From Rhodoplanes sp. Z2-YC6860 (lineage in GTDB: Bacteria; Pseudomonadota; Alphaproteobacteria; Rhizobiales; Xanthobacteraceae), in NCBI RefSeq assembly GCF_001579845.1, contig NZ_CP007440.1, positions 2,112,001 to 2,176,000 on the forward strand: 64,000 nt of DNA, written 5' to 3'. Each line of letters begins with the position of its first letter. Positions within the stretch are counted from its first letter, which is position 1. Positions 8,388 through 16,784 of this stretch are shown piece after piece. The position numbers and the translations under genes were made by a program. The notes under the pieces are model-generated. The model was not told the origin of the DNA. It did no database searches and worked only from the letters and a program-made list of their open reading frames with translations.

Positions 8388-10388
8388 TCACCTTTTCCCC
8401 AGCTTGCTCAACGCGGCATCGGCAACCTTCGCAGCCGTTATGCCGAAATGGTTATACAGCTCCTTGTAGGGCGCGCTGGCCCCGAAGCTGCTCATCCCGA
8501 CGAAGATACCGTCCGAGCCGATGATGGAGTCCCAGCCCTGCCGGACAGCGGCCTCGACGCCCACTTTCACAGGCGCGTCGCCGATCACTGCGCGGCGGAC
8601 CTCGTCCGGCGCCGCCTGGAACAATTCGAAGCAGGGCACCGAGACCACGCGGGCCGGCACGCCTTTGGCGGCGAGGAGCTTCTGTGCCTCGACCGCAAGC
8701 GATACCTCCGAGCCGGTGGCGAAGATCGAAACTTGAGCGGTGCCTTCGGCTGGCGAAATCTCATAGGCGCCGTTCACGCATTTGTTGCGCTCGTCGAGGG
8801 TCCTTCGGAGTTGCGGCACGTTCTGGCGCGTCAGCGCCAGAACGCTCGGCGTCTCGCGGCCTTCCAGCGCAAGCTGCCAGCACTCGGCGGTTTCGACCGC
8901 GTCGGCCGGGCGGAACACGTTGACGTTCGGAATGCAGCGGAGCGCCGCCAGATGCTCGACTGGCTGGTGGGTCGGGCCGTCCTCGCCGAGGCCGATGGAG
9001 TCATGGGTCATCACATGGATCACCCGCTCGCCCATCAGCGCGGCCAGCCGGATCGACGGCCGGCAGTAATCGGAGAACACCAGGAAGGTGCCGCTGTAGG
9101 GAATGATGCCGCCATGCAGCGCCATGCCGTTCATGGCCGCGGCCATGCCGTGCTCGCGGATGCCCCAGTGCACGAAGCGGCCGGAGAAATCGGCGGGCGT
9201 GATCGCCTTCATCGACTTGGTGCGGGTGTTGTTGGAGCCGGTGAGGTCGGCTGAGCCGCCGATCATCTCCGGCACCGCCGGGATGATGCTCTCCAGCGCG
9301 AACTCGCAGGCCGTGCGCGTCGCGATTTCCTTGGGCTCGGCGTGGAGCTTTTCTTTCACTTGGCGAATGGCTGCGTTGAGCGTGCCCGGCAGGTCGCCGC
9401 GCATCCTTCGCTCGAACTCGGCGCGTTTGTCGGCGGGAAGCGCCGCAAGCCGCTTGTCCCAGGCGGCGCGGGTGCTCTTGGAGCGCTGTCCCGCGGCGCG
9501 CCATTGCGTTAGCACGTCGGCCGGGATCGCAAACGGCGCCTCGCTCCAGCCGAGCTTTTCGCGCGCGCCCTTGATCTCGTCGGCGCCGAGCGGGGAGCCG
9601 TGCGCGGACGACTTGCCGGCCTTGGTCGGCGCGCCATAGCCGATGGTGGTCTTGCAGGCGATCATCGTCGGCTTGTCGGAGTGCCGCGCCCGCTCGATCG
9701 CTTCGGCAATGGCTGCGGGATCGTGGCCATCGACGCGCGAGGCGTTCCAGCCGCAAGCTTCGAAGCGCTTCACCTGGTCCACTGAATCCGCGAGCGACAG
9801 CGGACCGTCGATCGAGATGCCGTTGTCGTCGAACAGCACGATCAGCTTGCTGAGCTTGAGGTGGCCTGCGAGCGCGATGGCCTCCTGGCTGATGCCCTCC
9901 ATCAAGTCGCCGTCGGAGGCGATCACGAAGGTGGAGTGGTTGACGACCTCGTCGCCGAACTCCGCCGCCAGGTGCCGCTCCGCCATCGCCATGCCGACCG
10001 CATTGGCGATGCCCTGGCCCAACGGACCCGTGGTGGTCTCGATGCCGGGCGTGATGAAGTTCTCGGGGTGGCCCGGAGTCTTGGAGCCGAGCTGGCGGAA
10101 CTTCTTGATCTCGTCGAGCGTGACCGACTCGAAACCAGTGAGATACAGCGCCGCGTAGAGCAGCATCGAGCCGTGGCCGGCCGAGAGCACGAAGCGATCG
10201 CGGTCCGGCCATTTTGGATCGGCCGGATCGAACTTCATCGCCCGCGTGAACAGCACGGTGGCGATATCGGCCGCGCCCATCGGCAGGCCGGGATGGCCGG
10301 ATTTCGCCTGTTCCACGGCATCCATCGCCAGGGCGCGGATCGCGTTGGCCAGCCGGTCATGCTCGGCGCGGGTCAAAACCGAATTCAT
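8388..10388 (-). CDS. tkt: Transketolase
   Basis: From the ATG chosen here ([34 protein letters not shown]) the enzyme has 666 residues, the usual transketolase length. It is preceded by GGAG five bases upstream. A second in-frame ATG at 10451, preceded by AGGA, would add 21 low-complexity residues and cannot be excluded. Thiamine-pyrophosphate motifs are intact: [21 protein letters not shown], and [14 protein letters not shown] followed by the LIVLFDDN end of the TPP motif. Later come the pyrimidine-domain [12 protein letters not shown] and the [23 protein letters not shown] block. It moves two-carbon units in the pentose phosphate and Calvin pathways, fitting its gap-pgk-fba neighbours. Confidence 0.96.
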   Translation of the reverse strand: MNSVLTRAEHDRLANAIRALAMDAVEQAKSGHPGLPMGAADIATVLFTRAMKFDPADPKWPDRDRFVLSAGHGSMLLYAALYLTGFESVTLDEIKKFRQLGSKTPGHPENFITPGIETTTGPLGQGIANAVGMAMAERHLAAEFGDEVVNHSTFVIASDGDLMEGISQEAIALAGHLKLSKLIVLFDDNGISIDGPLSLADSVDQVKRFEACGWNASRVDGHDPAAIAEAIERARHSDKPTMIACKTTIGYGAPTKAGKSSAHGSPLGADEIKGAREKLGWSEAPFAIPADVLTQWRAAGQRSKSTRAAWDKRLAALPADKRAEFERRMRGDLPGTLNAAIRQVKEKLHAEPKEIATRTACEFALESIIPAVPEMIGGSADLTGSNNTRTKSMKAITPADFSGRFVHWGIREHGMAAAMNGMALHGGIIPYSGTFLVFSDYCRPSIRLAALMGERVIHVMTHDSIGLGEDGPTHQPVEHLAALRCIPNVNVFRPADAVETAECWQLALEGRETPSVLALTRQNVPQLRRTLDERNKCVNGAYEISPAEGTAQVSIFATGSEVSLAVEAQKLLAAKGVPARVVSVPCFELFQAAPDEVRRAVIGDAPVKVGVEAAVRQGWDSIIGSDGIFVGMSSFGASAPYKELYNHFGITAAKVADAALSKLGKR

Positions 10389-10715
10389 GTGCACTCCATC
10401 ACCGTTGCGCGACGTGGTCGCGACGGCGGTCGTCGATGCTGCTGCGCTCATGGGGATCCTGTCCGGATGGCCGGTGGATAGCACGCTCCGGCGATGAGTC
10501 CAACGAATGGGCGGTATTGCCGTAAAGCCATGCACAGGTGCTCGAAAACCCAGGGATAACGTGGCTTCGCGGCGTTGACGGCAAGGTCACGCGGCATCTA
10601 AAGTTTCGCTTCTACGCTATTGCCGACTCAATGGTTTTCAGCGCGACTTGGGGCCGTTTTGGCCCGTGCAAGCTCGAGAACCACTGCGGAAAGGTCGGCC
10701 CAACTGAACGACACC
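10389..10715. other. Divergent tkt / DUF4164-zapA intergenic region
   Basis: This 327-base gap lies between the divergent tkt and the DUF4164-zapA pair and must carry promoters for both. Up to 63 bases at its left end could be the tkt N terminus if the upstream ATG is used. On the plus strand TTGACG at 10575-10580 is followed after 16 bases by TCTAAA at 10597-10602, a moderate sigma-70 type match. No further gene is supported. Confidence 0.4.
10575..10602 (+). promoter_or_regulatory. Candidate sigma-70 promoter for DUF4164-zapA
   Basis: TTGACG matches five of six -35 consensus bases and TCTAAA four of six -10 bases, with a 16-base spacer. The predicted start would fall near 10609, about 107 bases upstream of the DUF4164 ATG. 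This is a visual match only. Confidence 0.35.
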
Positions 10716-10994
10716 ATGAACGAGCAGACCGCGATCGAGCAGGCAACCCGGCGTCTGACGCAGGCGCTGGATGCACTCGACGCGGCCGTCGAACGACGAA
10801 CCGAGACCGACAAGGGGGCCGTCGCGCTCGGCCAGCAGGTCCACGCGTTGGCCGCGGACCGCTCGAAGCTTGCCGCCGATCTCGACGCGGCGGTGGCGCG
10901 CGGCCGCAGTCTCGAAACCCTCAACCGCGACATCGCCCGCCGGATCGATGCCGCGATGGAGAACGTCCGGCTCGTGCTCGAATCCAACGACTGA
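10716..10994 (+). CDS. DUF4164 family small coiled-coil protein
   Basis: The ATG chosen gives a 92-residue protein, MNEQTAIEQATRRLTQALDALDAAVERR, that is almost entirely heptad-patterned helix (Leu/Ala at a and d positions) with no signal peptide or membrane segment. It matches DUF4164, a short coiled-coil family which in Hyphomicrobiales sits directly before zapA. A longer frame upstream to 10620 lacks the pattern and is not used. The zapA GTG follows 12 bases after the stop. Because ZapA is a coiled-coil regulator of FtsZ, a part in division is a reasonable inference, though nothing in the sequence proves it. Confidence 0.78.
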   Translation: MNEQTAIEQATRRLTQALDALDAAVERRTETDKGAVALGQQVHALAADRSKLAADLDAAVARGRSLETLNRDIARRIDAAMENVRLVLESND

Positions 10995-11006
10995 TGTGAG
11001 CGGGCC

Positions 11007-11393
11007 GTGGCTCAGGTGAACGTCAGCATCAATGGTCGCCAGTACCGAATGGCCTGCGAGGACGGCCAGGAGGATCATCTGCGCCAACTCGCCAAAGAGC
11101 TCGACGACCGCATCAACTCGCTTCGCGGCCAATTCGGCGAGATCGGCGACTCTCGTCTTGTCGTGATGGCGGCGCTCATGACCGCCGATGAGGGCGTCGA
11201 GGCCGGCAAAAAGATGCGCCGGCTGGAGCAGGAGATCAACGCCTTGCAGGACGCCCGTGGCGCGGCCGCTGAGCGTGCGCAAGCGACGCAAGCCGCGCTG
11301 ATCGCCGCCTTTACGTCGGCCGCCGAGCGGATCGAGGGCATGGCGAAGAAGCTCAACCAGCCGCAGGCTGGCGACGGCCCGGCGCAGGGCTGA
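11007..11393 (+). CDS. zapA: Cell division protein ZapA
   Basis: The 128-residue protein begins with GTG (MAQVNVSINGRQYRMACEDGQEDHLRQLAKELDDRI). This N-terminal globular domain, about residues 1-60, is the FtsZ-binding part of ZapA. It is followed by a long coiled coil (KKMRRLEQEINALQDARGAAAERAQATQAAL) that forms the dimer and tetramer. ZapA bundles FtsZ protofilaments at the division site. It is encoded just after DUF4164 and immediately before the 6S RNA gene, the standard order in alphaproteobacteria. The product is slightly longer than the E. coli protein because of the C-terminal helix. Confidence 0.92.
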   Translation: MAQVNVSINGRQYRMACEDGQEDHLRQLAKELDDRINSLRGQFGEIGDSRLVVMAALMTADEGVEAGKKMRRLEQEINALQDARGAAAERAQATQAALIAAFTSAAERIEGMAKKLNQPQAGDGPAQG

Positions 11394-11438
11394 GAAAAAA
11401 TCCGACAACCAAGCCTGACGATTTCGTGTGCCGCCACT

Positions 11439-11467
11439 TTGCGGTGTGCGATCCGAAGCACTACATT
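11439..11467 (+). promoter_or_regulatory. Promoter of the 6S RNA gene
   Basis: TTGCGG at 11439-11444 and TACATT at 11462-11467 are separated by exactly 17 bases. The predicted start, 11471-11474, falls at the 5' base of the 12-bp closing stem of the 6S RNA, so structure and promoter agree. Confidence 0.7.
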
Positions 11468-11473
11468 GGCAGC

Positions 11474-11627
11474 GCGGGGCTGCGGGGCGCGTTAGGGGTA
11501 AATTCCCCGGGGCCTTACGATCCTGACGGGAGCTGTCCCTGACCTGGTCCCTGGACTGGGATATATGGCGCCCACCTACTTCTGTAGGTTCCCGGGATCA
11601 CAACTCCGACGGCCACTGCGGCTCCGC
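11474..11627 (+). ncRNA. ssrS: 6S RNA
   Basis: The gene lies straight after zapA, the conserved position of 6S RNA. The ends pair as a 12-bp closing stem: 11474-11485 pairs with 11616-11627 without a mismatch if G-U pairs are allowed. Inside are the GGTAAATTCCCCGGGGCC and CCTGACGGGAGCTGTCCCTG segments and the 3' side TAGGTTCCCGGGATCACAAC. These fit the rod with a central bubble that mimics an open promoter and sequesters the sigma-70 holoenzyme in stationary phase. Length is about 154 nt, within the usual 150-200. The usual downstream gene, fau, is displaced about 8 kb away. The exact ends are inferred from the stem. Confidence 0.9.
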
Positions 11628-11658
11628 ACTGTTTCTAGCCTCCCGGAAATCCAGTCCC

Positions 11659-12882
11659 ATGGCAGACACCGTGACTGCGGCTCGAGAAGCCCACCAAAGC
11701 ACGGCCTGGGAGGTGTTTCGCGTCTTTCTGCGGCTGGGTCTGACCAGCTTCGGCGGGCCGATCGCGCATCTCGGCTACTTCCACGATGATTTCGTGGTCC
11801 GTCGCAAATGGCTCGAGGAAAAAACCTACGCCGACCTCGTCGCTCTTTGTCAGTTCCTGCCGGGCCCAACCAGCAGCAAGGTCGGCATCGCGATCGGCCT
11901 GTCGCGGGCCGGCTATCTGGGCGCACTCGCGGCGTGGACCGGCTTCACATTGCCGTCCGCGATTGCGCTGGTGCTGTTCGCCTACGGCGTTGACGCCTTC
12001 GGCAGCACGCTCGGCTCGGGTTGGCTGCACGGGCTGAAGGTCGCGGCCGTCGCCGTGGTCGCCCAGGCGGTGCTGTCGATGATGCGCTCGCTCGCGCCCG
12101 ATCGCGAACGCGCCACTCTCGCGGTCGTCGCGGCGGCGCTGGTGCTGGCGATCCCGTCGGCCTTCATCCAGATCGGCGTCATCCTGCTCGGCGCTGTCGC
12201 CGGCATGACATGGCTGCGGCAGCAGGCGCCGACCGATCACGTGGCCATGCCGCATACCGTCACGCGCGGCGCGGCAATCGCAGCGATCGTTGCGTTCTTT
12301 GCCATCCTGCTCGGGCTGCCGCTGTTGGTCGCAGCTTTCCCCAGCCACAGTCTGCAACTCTTCGAGGCGTTCTTTCGCGCGGGCTCGTTGGTGTTCGGCG
12401 GCGGCCATGTCGTGCTGCCGTTGCTGCAGGCCTCCGTCGTGCCGCCCGGATGGGTCAGCAACGATGCGTTCCTCGCGGGCTACGGCGCGGCCCAGGCTGT
12501 GCCGGGCCCGCTGTTCACCTTCTCGGCTTATCTCGGCGCCGTGATGGGACCTGCGCCGAACGGCTGGCTTGGGGCGGCGCTGTGTCTTGTCGCGATGTTC
12601 CTGCCGGCCTTCCTGCTTGTCGTTGGTCCGTTGCCGTTCTGGGACGATCTGCGGCGGCAAAACTGGGCGCGTTCGGCGCTATGCGGTGTCAATGCCGCTG
12701 TCGTCGGCCTGCTGCTCGCCGCGCTCTACAATCCGGTCTGGACGTCGGGCATTCTCAAGCCCGGTGACTTCGCGCTCGCCGCCGCGGCGTTTCTGCTGCT
12801 GTTCATGTGGCAGACGCCGCCCTGGCTCGTCGTCGCATTCTGCGCGCTCGGCGGCGCGGCGCTGTCCACCATTCAGCTCTAA
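11659..12882 (+). CDS. chrA: Chromate transporter, CHR family (long, two-domain)
   Basis: The 407-residue membrane protein has the duplicated CHR layout. The first half carries FLRLGLTSFGGPIAHLGYFHDDFV and LCQFLPGPTSSKVGIAIGL. The second half repeats them as FFRAGSLVFGGGHVVLPLL and YGAAQAVPGPLFTFSAYLGA. The GGP and PGP signatures in each half are family hallmarks. About ten to twelve hydrophobic segments place it in the inner membrane. Known members export chromate, often by anion exchange; sulfate or another oxyanion is possible. It begins only 32 bases after the 6S RNA end and its stop overlaps the stop of the convergent multicopper oxidase gene by three or four bases. Confidence 0.92.
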   Translation: MADTVTAAREAHQSTAWEVFRVFLRLGLTSFGGPIAHLGYFHDDFVVRRKWLEEKTYADLVALCQFLPGPTSSKVGIAIGLSRAGYLGALAAWTGFTLPSAIALVLFAYGVDAFGSTLGSGWLHGLKVAAVAVVAQAVLSMMRSLAPDRERATLAVVAAALVLAIPSAFIQIGVILLGAVAGMTWLRQQAPTDHVAMPHTVTRGAAIAAIVAFFAILLGLPLLVAAFPSHSLQLFEAFFRAGSLVFGGGHVVLPLLQASVVPPGWVSNDAFLAGYGAAQAVPGPLFTFSAYLGAVMGPAPNGWLGAALCLVAMFLPAFLLVVGPLPFWDDLRRQNWARSALCGVNAAVVGLLLAALYNPVWTSGILKPGDFALAAAAFLLLFMWQTPPWLVVAFCALGGAALSTIQL

Positions 12883-14291
12883 ATGTATGTGACGAGGCCC
12901 ATGAAGCCTTCGTCCTGATGGTCCTGGTGATGGCAATGCAGCAGCGACGGTCCGGGATCGTCGGCGACGAAATCGATCTCGACGCTGCTGTAGCGTGTCA
13001 TGTTGACGGTGTCCTTCATCAGGCCGGCCGTTTTCTTGTCGCCGACCTTGGTGACCTCGAACGTGTGGCGATGCAGATGCACCGGATGATTGTCGCCGCT
13101 CTTGTTGGTCATGATCAGGCGATAGCGTTTGCCGACTTCGGTGGTGAGCAGCTGGCGCGTGTTCGGCCATGAATTGCCATTGAGATTCCAGCGATTGTAG
13201 CCGCCGCGTCCGCCCGGAACTTTCTCGAACAAAAGTTCGAGGCGATGGTCTGGCTCCGGCACGGCGCGTTCGGTCCCGAACATGGTGTAGTCCCACCCCG
13301 CGCTCGTCGGGGCCTGCCATTGCGGATCGCCGCTCTGGTTGGCGTATTCGACCACAGTGCCAAGCCCGATCTTGCGATCGTCGTCCTTGACGCTGCCGAG
13401 AATCCAGACCCCGGGCCGGTTCATTTCAACGACGACGTCGGCGCGCTCGGCCGGCGCCAGGAACACGGTTTCGACGGTGCGCTGCGTGGGCACAGGATTG
13501 CCGTCGAGCGCAACGACGGTGAGGCGGTGACCCGCCAGTGCGAGTGTGACGTTCTCCGTCGCGCTCGCGTTGAGCAGTCGGAACAGCACGCGCTCGCCCT
13601 CGCGCACGCGGATCGGCTCACCGTGGCCGAGCATCTTGTCGTTGAGGGAGGCCGAGGCGTACAGCACCTCCAGCCCGTTGTCCGGCGGCGGGCCCTTGCG
13701 GATGTCCTGCATGCTGACCCAGCGCGGCTCCCAATGGTGCGCCGCGAGCAGCACCTCGCGGTCGTAGCGGGCTGGATTGCTGGCTGGCTCGACGATGAAG
13801 AAGCCGTAGAGCCCGGCATAGACGCTCCGCGTCAGGTCCCGACCGGCGATGTTGTGGCTGTGATACCAGCGGGTCCCGGCAGGCTTGGCGGCGAAGCTGA
13901 TGCGCTGCGTGCTGCCGCGCTGGATCATCGGCGAGCCTTCCTCCATGGCGCCGTCGGCGGCTGCCGGGAGATAGAGACCATGCCAGTGCACGATGTCGTC
14001 GATGTCCGAGTTGTTGGTGATGTCGATGCTGACCTGCTGACCTTCACGCACGCGTAGCAACGGCCCAGGCACTGTTCCGTTGTAGGCGAATGTCTCGATG
14101 ACCTTGCCCGGCGCGAGCTCGAGCTTGGTGGGCGCGATTTGCAGTACATGGTCCGGCGCGTTGGCGATCTGGCTGTAGGCCACGCCGAGGCCCGAGCCGA
14201 GTGCGGCACCTGCCGCGCCCGCGCCGATCACGAAGCCGCGGCGGTCGAGCCACGACGATGATTGGGAGGGCTGGCGATTGGTGCTGTCCAT
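12879..14291 (-). CDS. Tat-exported multicopper oxidase
   Basis: The 470-residue enzyme starts at an ATG with AGGG nine bases upstream; the open frame continues upstream to 14813 in antisense of the MFS gene and is not coding there. A twin-arginine signal (LDRRGFVIGAGAAGAALGSG) precedes three cupredoxin domains. All four copper motifs are present in order: HWHGLYLP, WYHSHN, HPVHLHRH and HCHHQDHQDEGFM. The last combines the Cys for the T1 site with the T2/T3 histidines; Met completes the T1 site. Substrates could be phenols, Cu(I) or other metals. It lacks the Met-rich insert typical of CueO. It is convergent with chrA. Confidence 0.92.
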   Translation of the reverse strand: MDSTNRQPSQSSSWLDRRGFVIGAGAAGAALGSGLGVAYSQIANAPDHVLQIAPTKLELAPGKVIETFAYNGTVPGPLLRVREGQQVSIDITNNSDIDDIVHWHGLYLPAAADGAMEEGSPMIQRGSTQRISFAAKPAGTRWYHSHNIAGRDLTRSVYAGLYGFFIVEPASNPARYDREVLLAAHHWEPRWVSMQDIRKGPPPDNGLEVLYASASLNDKMLGHGEPIRVREGERVLFRLLNASATENVTLALAGHRLTVVALDGNPVPTQRTVETVFLAPAERADVVVEMNRPGVWILGSVKDDDRKIGLGTVVEYANQSGDPQWQAPTSAGWDYTMFGTERAVPEPDHRLELLFEKVPGGRGGYNRWNLNGNSWPNTRQLLTTEVGKRYRLIMTNKSGDNHPVHLHRHTFEVTKVGDKKTAGLMKDTVNMTRYSSVEIDFVADDPGPSLLHCHHQDHQDEGFMGLVTYI

Positions 14292-14374
14292 GAGATGCAT
14301 CCCTAATGGCTGCCCCCGACCGTCGCCCGATGGAACTGTGATAAGCCGACAACGTGGTGTCAATTCGTCCAATG

Positions 14375-15655
14375 TCAGCGGACGGTCACGTTCGCTTTTG
14401 TTGCCGGTCCAAAATCCAGCTGCGGCAGTGCCGTCTCGATCTGATGGCGATGGCAACGGGCCCAGAACCAAGCCGCGATGACGATCGCGGCCCCCGCGGC
14501 AATCGGCCAGCGCAACCCGAAGAATGAGCTCGCAGTGCCCGCCGCCAATGCGCCGATCGCGGGCGCGCCGCGGAAGATAACGCCGTAGAGCCCCATGACG
14601 CGTCCGCGCATATCCTTGTCGGAGGACAATTGCACGATGGTCTGGATCGCGATGCCCGCACTCGACACGCAAAAGCCGAAAGCCGCAACGGCCGGCACGG
14701 CAAACCACATCGTTTCGCTGAAGCATACCGCGATGGCCGCAAGGGCGCCGCCGAGCGAGCAACGGAGCGCGACGGACGCAAGGACTGTGCCGTGAACGCG
14801 ATGGCCGAGCCACAATCCGCCGACGATCGCGCCGGCCCCGGTGGCCGAGGCCAGGATCGACAGCCCGCCTGCGCCGGAGTGAAAAACCTGTGCCGCAAAT
14901 CCCGGCAGCAGTTCGTTCAGCGGCCGGCCGCCGATGCCGATGGCGATCAGCAGCACCAGCACGGAGGCAATGGCCGGGTGTGCCGTCGTGTAGCGAATGC
15001 CTTCGCGGAGATCGGCCTGAAGACTTTTGCGCCGGTCGGACTTGGCTCTATCGAATTCGACATGCACGCGCGTCAATGCGGCCAGGAACACGATGTAGCT
15101 GAGCGCGTTGGCCGCGAATGACGCGGCTATTCCGGCCGTCACCATGATCAGACCGGCCAGCATCGGACCGACGAAGCGCGCCAGATTGAAGATCACCGAA
15201 TTGATCGCGACCGCGGATGCCAGATCGGTCTCCGCGACGAGCGAAGGGACAAGCGCCAGACGCGCCGGCTGATTGTAGGCGACGAGCATTCCTTGAAGCG
15301 CAGTGAGCAGCACGAGCACACCGATGTTCATATGCCCGGTCGCCGTGATCACGCACAGCGTCGTGGCCTGCAGCAGCGACAGGACCTGGTTTCGCTTGAT
15401 GAGCCGAAGCCGATCGCGCCGGTCGGCGACGGCGCCTGCGATCGGTCCGATCAGCAGCACCGGAACGAAATCCGCAAACGCCATGATGCCGAGCCAGAAC
15501 CCGGAATGCGTAAGCTCCCAGGTCAACCAGCCGATCGAGATGCGCTGCATCCAGGTGCCAACCAGTGACACCGCGTTGCCGGCAGCATAAATGCCGTAGT
15601 TCGCATTCCGTAACGGAAGCGACAGCCGGCTGTTCAAGAGCGTGGAGATTGCCAT
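14375..15655 (-). CDS. MFS transporter, EntS-like (MFS_3)
   Basis: From the ATG at 15655 the protein is 426 residues (MAISTLLNSRLSLPLRNANYGIYAAGNAVSLVGTWMQRISIGWLTWELTHSGFWLG). The 'N..G..WMQ....W..W.LT.SG..LG' opening and AGAVADRRDRLRLI loop between helices 2 and 3 are hallmarks of the MFS_3 exporters related to the enterobactin exporter EntS. Twelve hydrophobic helices are apparent. The frame upstream of this ATG is Cys-rich and not credible. It is divergent from the TctC gene at 15800. The substrate is unknown; drug, siderophore or metabolite efflux are typical for the family. Confidence 0.88.
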   Translation of the reverse strand: MAISTLLNSRLSLPLRNANYGIYAAGNAVSLVGTWMQRISIGWLTWELTHSGFWLGIMAFADFVPVLLIGPIAGAVADRRDRLRLIKRNQVLSLLQATTLCVITATGHMNIGVLVLLTALQGMLVAYNQPARLALVPSLVAETDLASAVAINSVIFNLARFVGPMLAGLIMVTAGIAASFAANALSYIVFLAALTRVHVEFDRAKSDRRKSLQADLREGIRYTTAHPAIASVLVLLIAIGIGGRPLNELLPGFAAQVFHSGAGGLSILASATGAGAIVGGLWLGHRVHGTVLASVALRCSLGGALAAIAVCFSETMWFAVPAVAAFGFCVSSAGIAIQTIVQLSSDKDMRGRVMGLYGVIFRGAPAIGALAAGTASSFFGLRWPIAAGAAIVIAAWFWARCHRHQIETALPQLDFGPATKANVTVR

Positions 15656-15799
15656 GCGATCCCAGCAATTACTCGGCTGAAGTCTAGCACAGCACTTTCG
15701 GTCACACCGCCGCTCCTGTAGCGTTGCGGTCCTGCACCAGTCGCATCGACACGACGCGTGTCGACAAGACGCCTGGGCGGGCTCGGGAGGATCGCTGCC

Positions 15800-16774
15800 A
15801 TGAACGTTCACCGTCGCCAATTTCTGCAACGGGCCGCGGCCGCGGCATCTTTATTTGCGGTTCCGCACGTTGCATTCGCGCAAAGCTACCCAACAAAGCC
15901 GGTGCATCTGATCGTTGGCTTCCCGGCCGGCGGTCCGGCCGACATCGGAGCGCGCGTGACCGCCGAATGGCTGTCGCAGCGCCTCGGCCAGCAGGTCATC
16001 GTCGAGAACCGGCCGGGGGCCGCGACCAACATCGCGACCGAAGCGATGATCCGCGCTCCAGCCGACGGCTACACGCTGCTGTTCTCGATGGTCTCGAACG
16101 CCATCAACGCGACGCTCTACGACAAGATGAATTTCAACTTCATCCGCGACACCGCGCCTGTCGGAACCTTGATGCGAACGCCGGGGGTGATGCTGGTGAA
16201 CCCGGCGATGCCGGCGACCATCCCGGACTTCATCGCTTACGCCAAGGCCAACCCCGGCAAGATCAACATGTCGTCGGCGGGCCCGGGCACGGTGCCGCAC
16301 ATCTATGGCGAGCTGTTCAAGATCATGACCGGCACCGACATGGTCATGGTGCATTATCGCGGCGCAGGGCCTGCGATGCCGGACCTGATCAGCGGACGGA
16401 TCCAGGTCATGTTCGACTCGGTGCCGTCGGCGATCCAGCAGGTCAGGTCCGGGAAGCTGCGGCCGCTCGGCGTGACCACCGCGACCCGGCTCGACGTGAT
16501 GCCTGACGTTCCGGCCATCAATGAATTCGTGCCGGGCTATGTGGCCAGCAACTGGTACGGCATCGTGGCGCCGAAGGACACGCCGGCCGAGATCGTCGCG
16601 CGGCTCAACAAGGAGATCAACGCCATTCTGGCCGATCCGGCGGTGCGGGCGCGAATCGCCGATCTCGGTGCCTCGCCGTTTGCAGGCTCTGCCGCAGACT
16701 TTGCCAAGTTCATCGCCGAAGACACCGAGCGGTGGGGCAAGGTCATTCGCGAGGCGAACATCAAGCCGGAGTGA
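15800..16774 (+). CDS. Bug/TctC-family solute-binding protein
   Basis: The 324-residue protein begins at an ATG with GGGAGG nine bases upstream. Its export signal, NVHRRQFLQRAAAAASLFAVPHVAFA, has a Tat-like RRQFL motif, common in rhizobial TctC proteins. The mature part starts SYPTKPVHLIVGFPAGGPADIGARVTAEWLSQRLGQQVIVENRPGAA, followed by the canonical SSAGPGTVPHIYGELFKIMTGTDMVMVHYRGAGPAMPDLISGRIQVMFDSVPSA and a WGKVIREANIKPE ending. No TctA/TctB genes are near. The gene is followed ten bases later by the MmgE/PrpD gene, and the pair is likely one operon, so the ligand may be an acid acted on by that protein. Confidence 0.93.
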   Translation: MNVHRRQFLQRAAAAASLFAVPHVAFAQSYPTKPVHLIVGFPAGGPADIGARVTAEWLSQRLGQQVIVENRPGAATNIATEAMIRAPADGYTLLFSMVSNAINATLYDKMNFNFIRDTAPVGTLMRTPGVMLVNPAMPATIPDFIAYAKANPGKINMSSAGPGTVPHIYGELFKIMTGTDMVMVHYRGAGPAMPDLISGRIQVMFDSVPSAIQQVRSGKLRPLGVTTATRLDVMPDVPAINEFVPGYVASNWYGIVAPKDTPAEIVARLNKEINAILADPAVRARIADLGASPFAGSAADFAKFIAEDTERWGKVIREANIKPE

Positions 16775-16784
16775 GAGCAGGCCG

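Noticed and set aside
14292-14813. Possible N-terminal extension of the multicopper oxidase
   Set aside because: It is antisense to the MFS gene, and the Tat signal peptide marks the true start at 14291.
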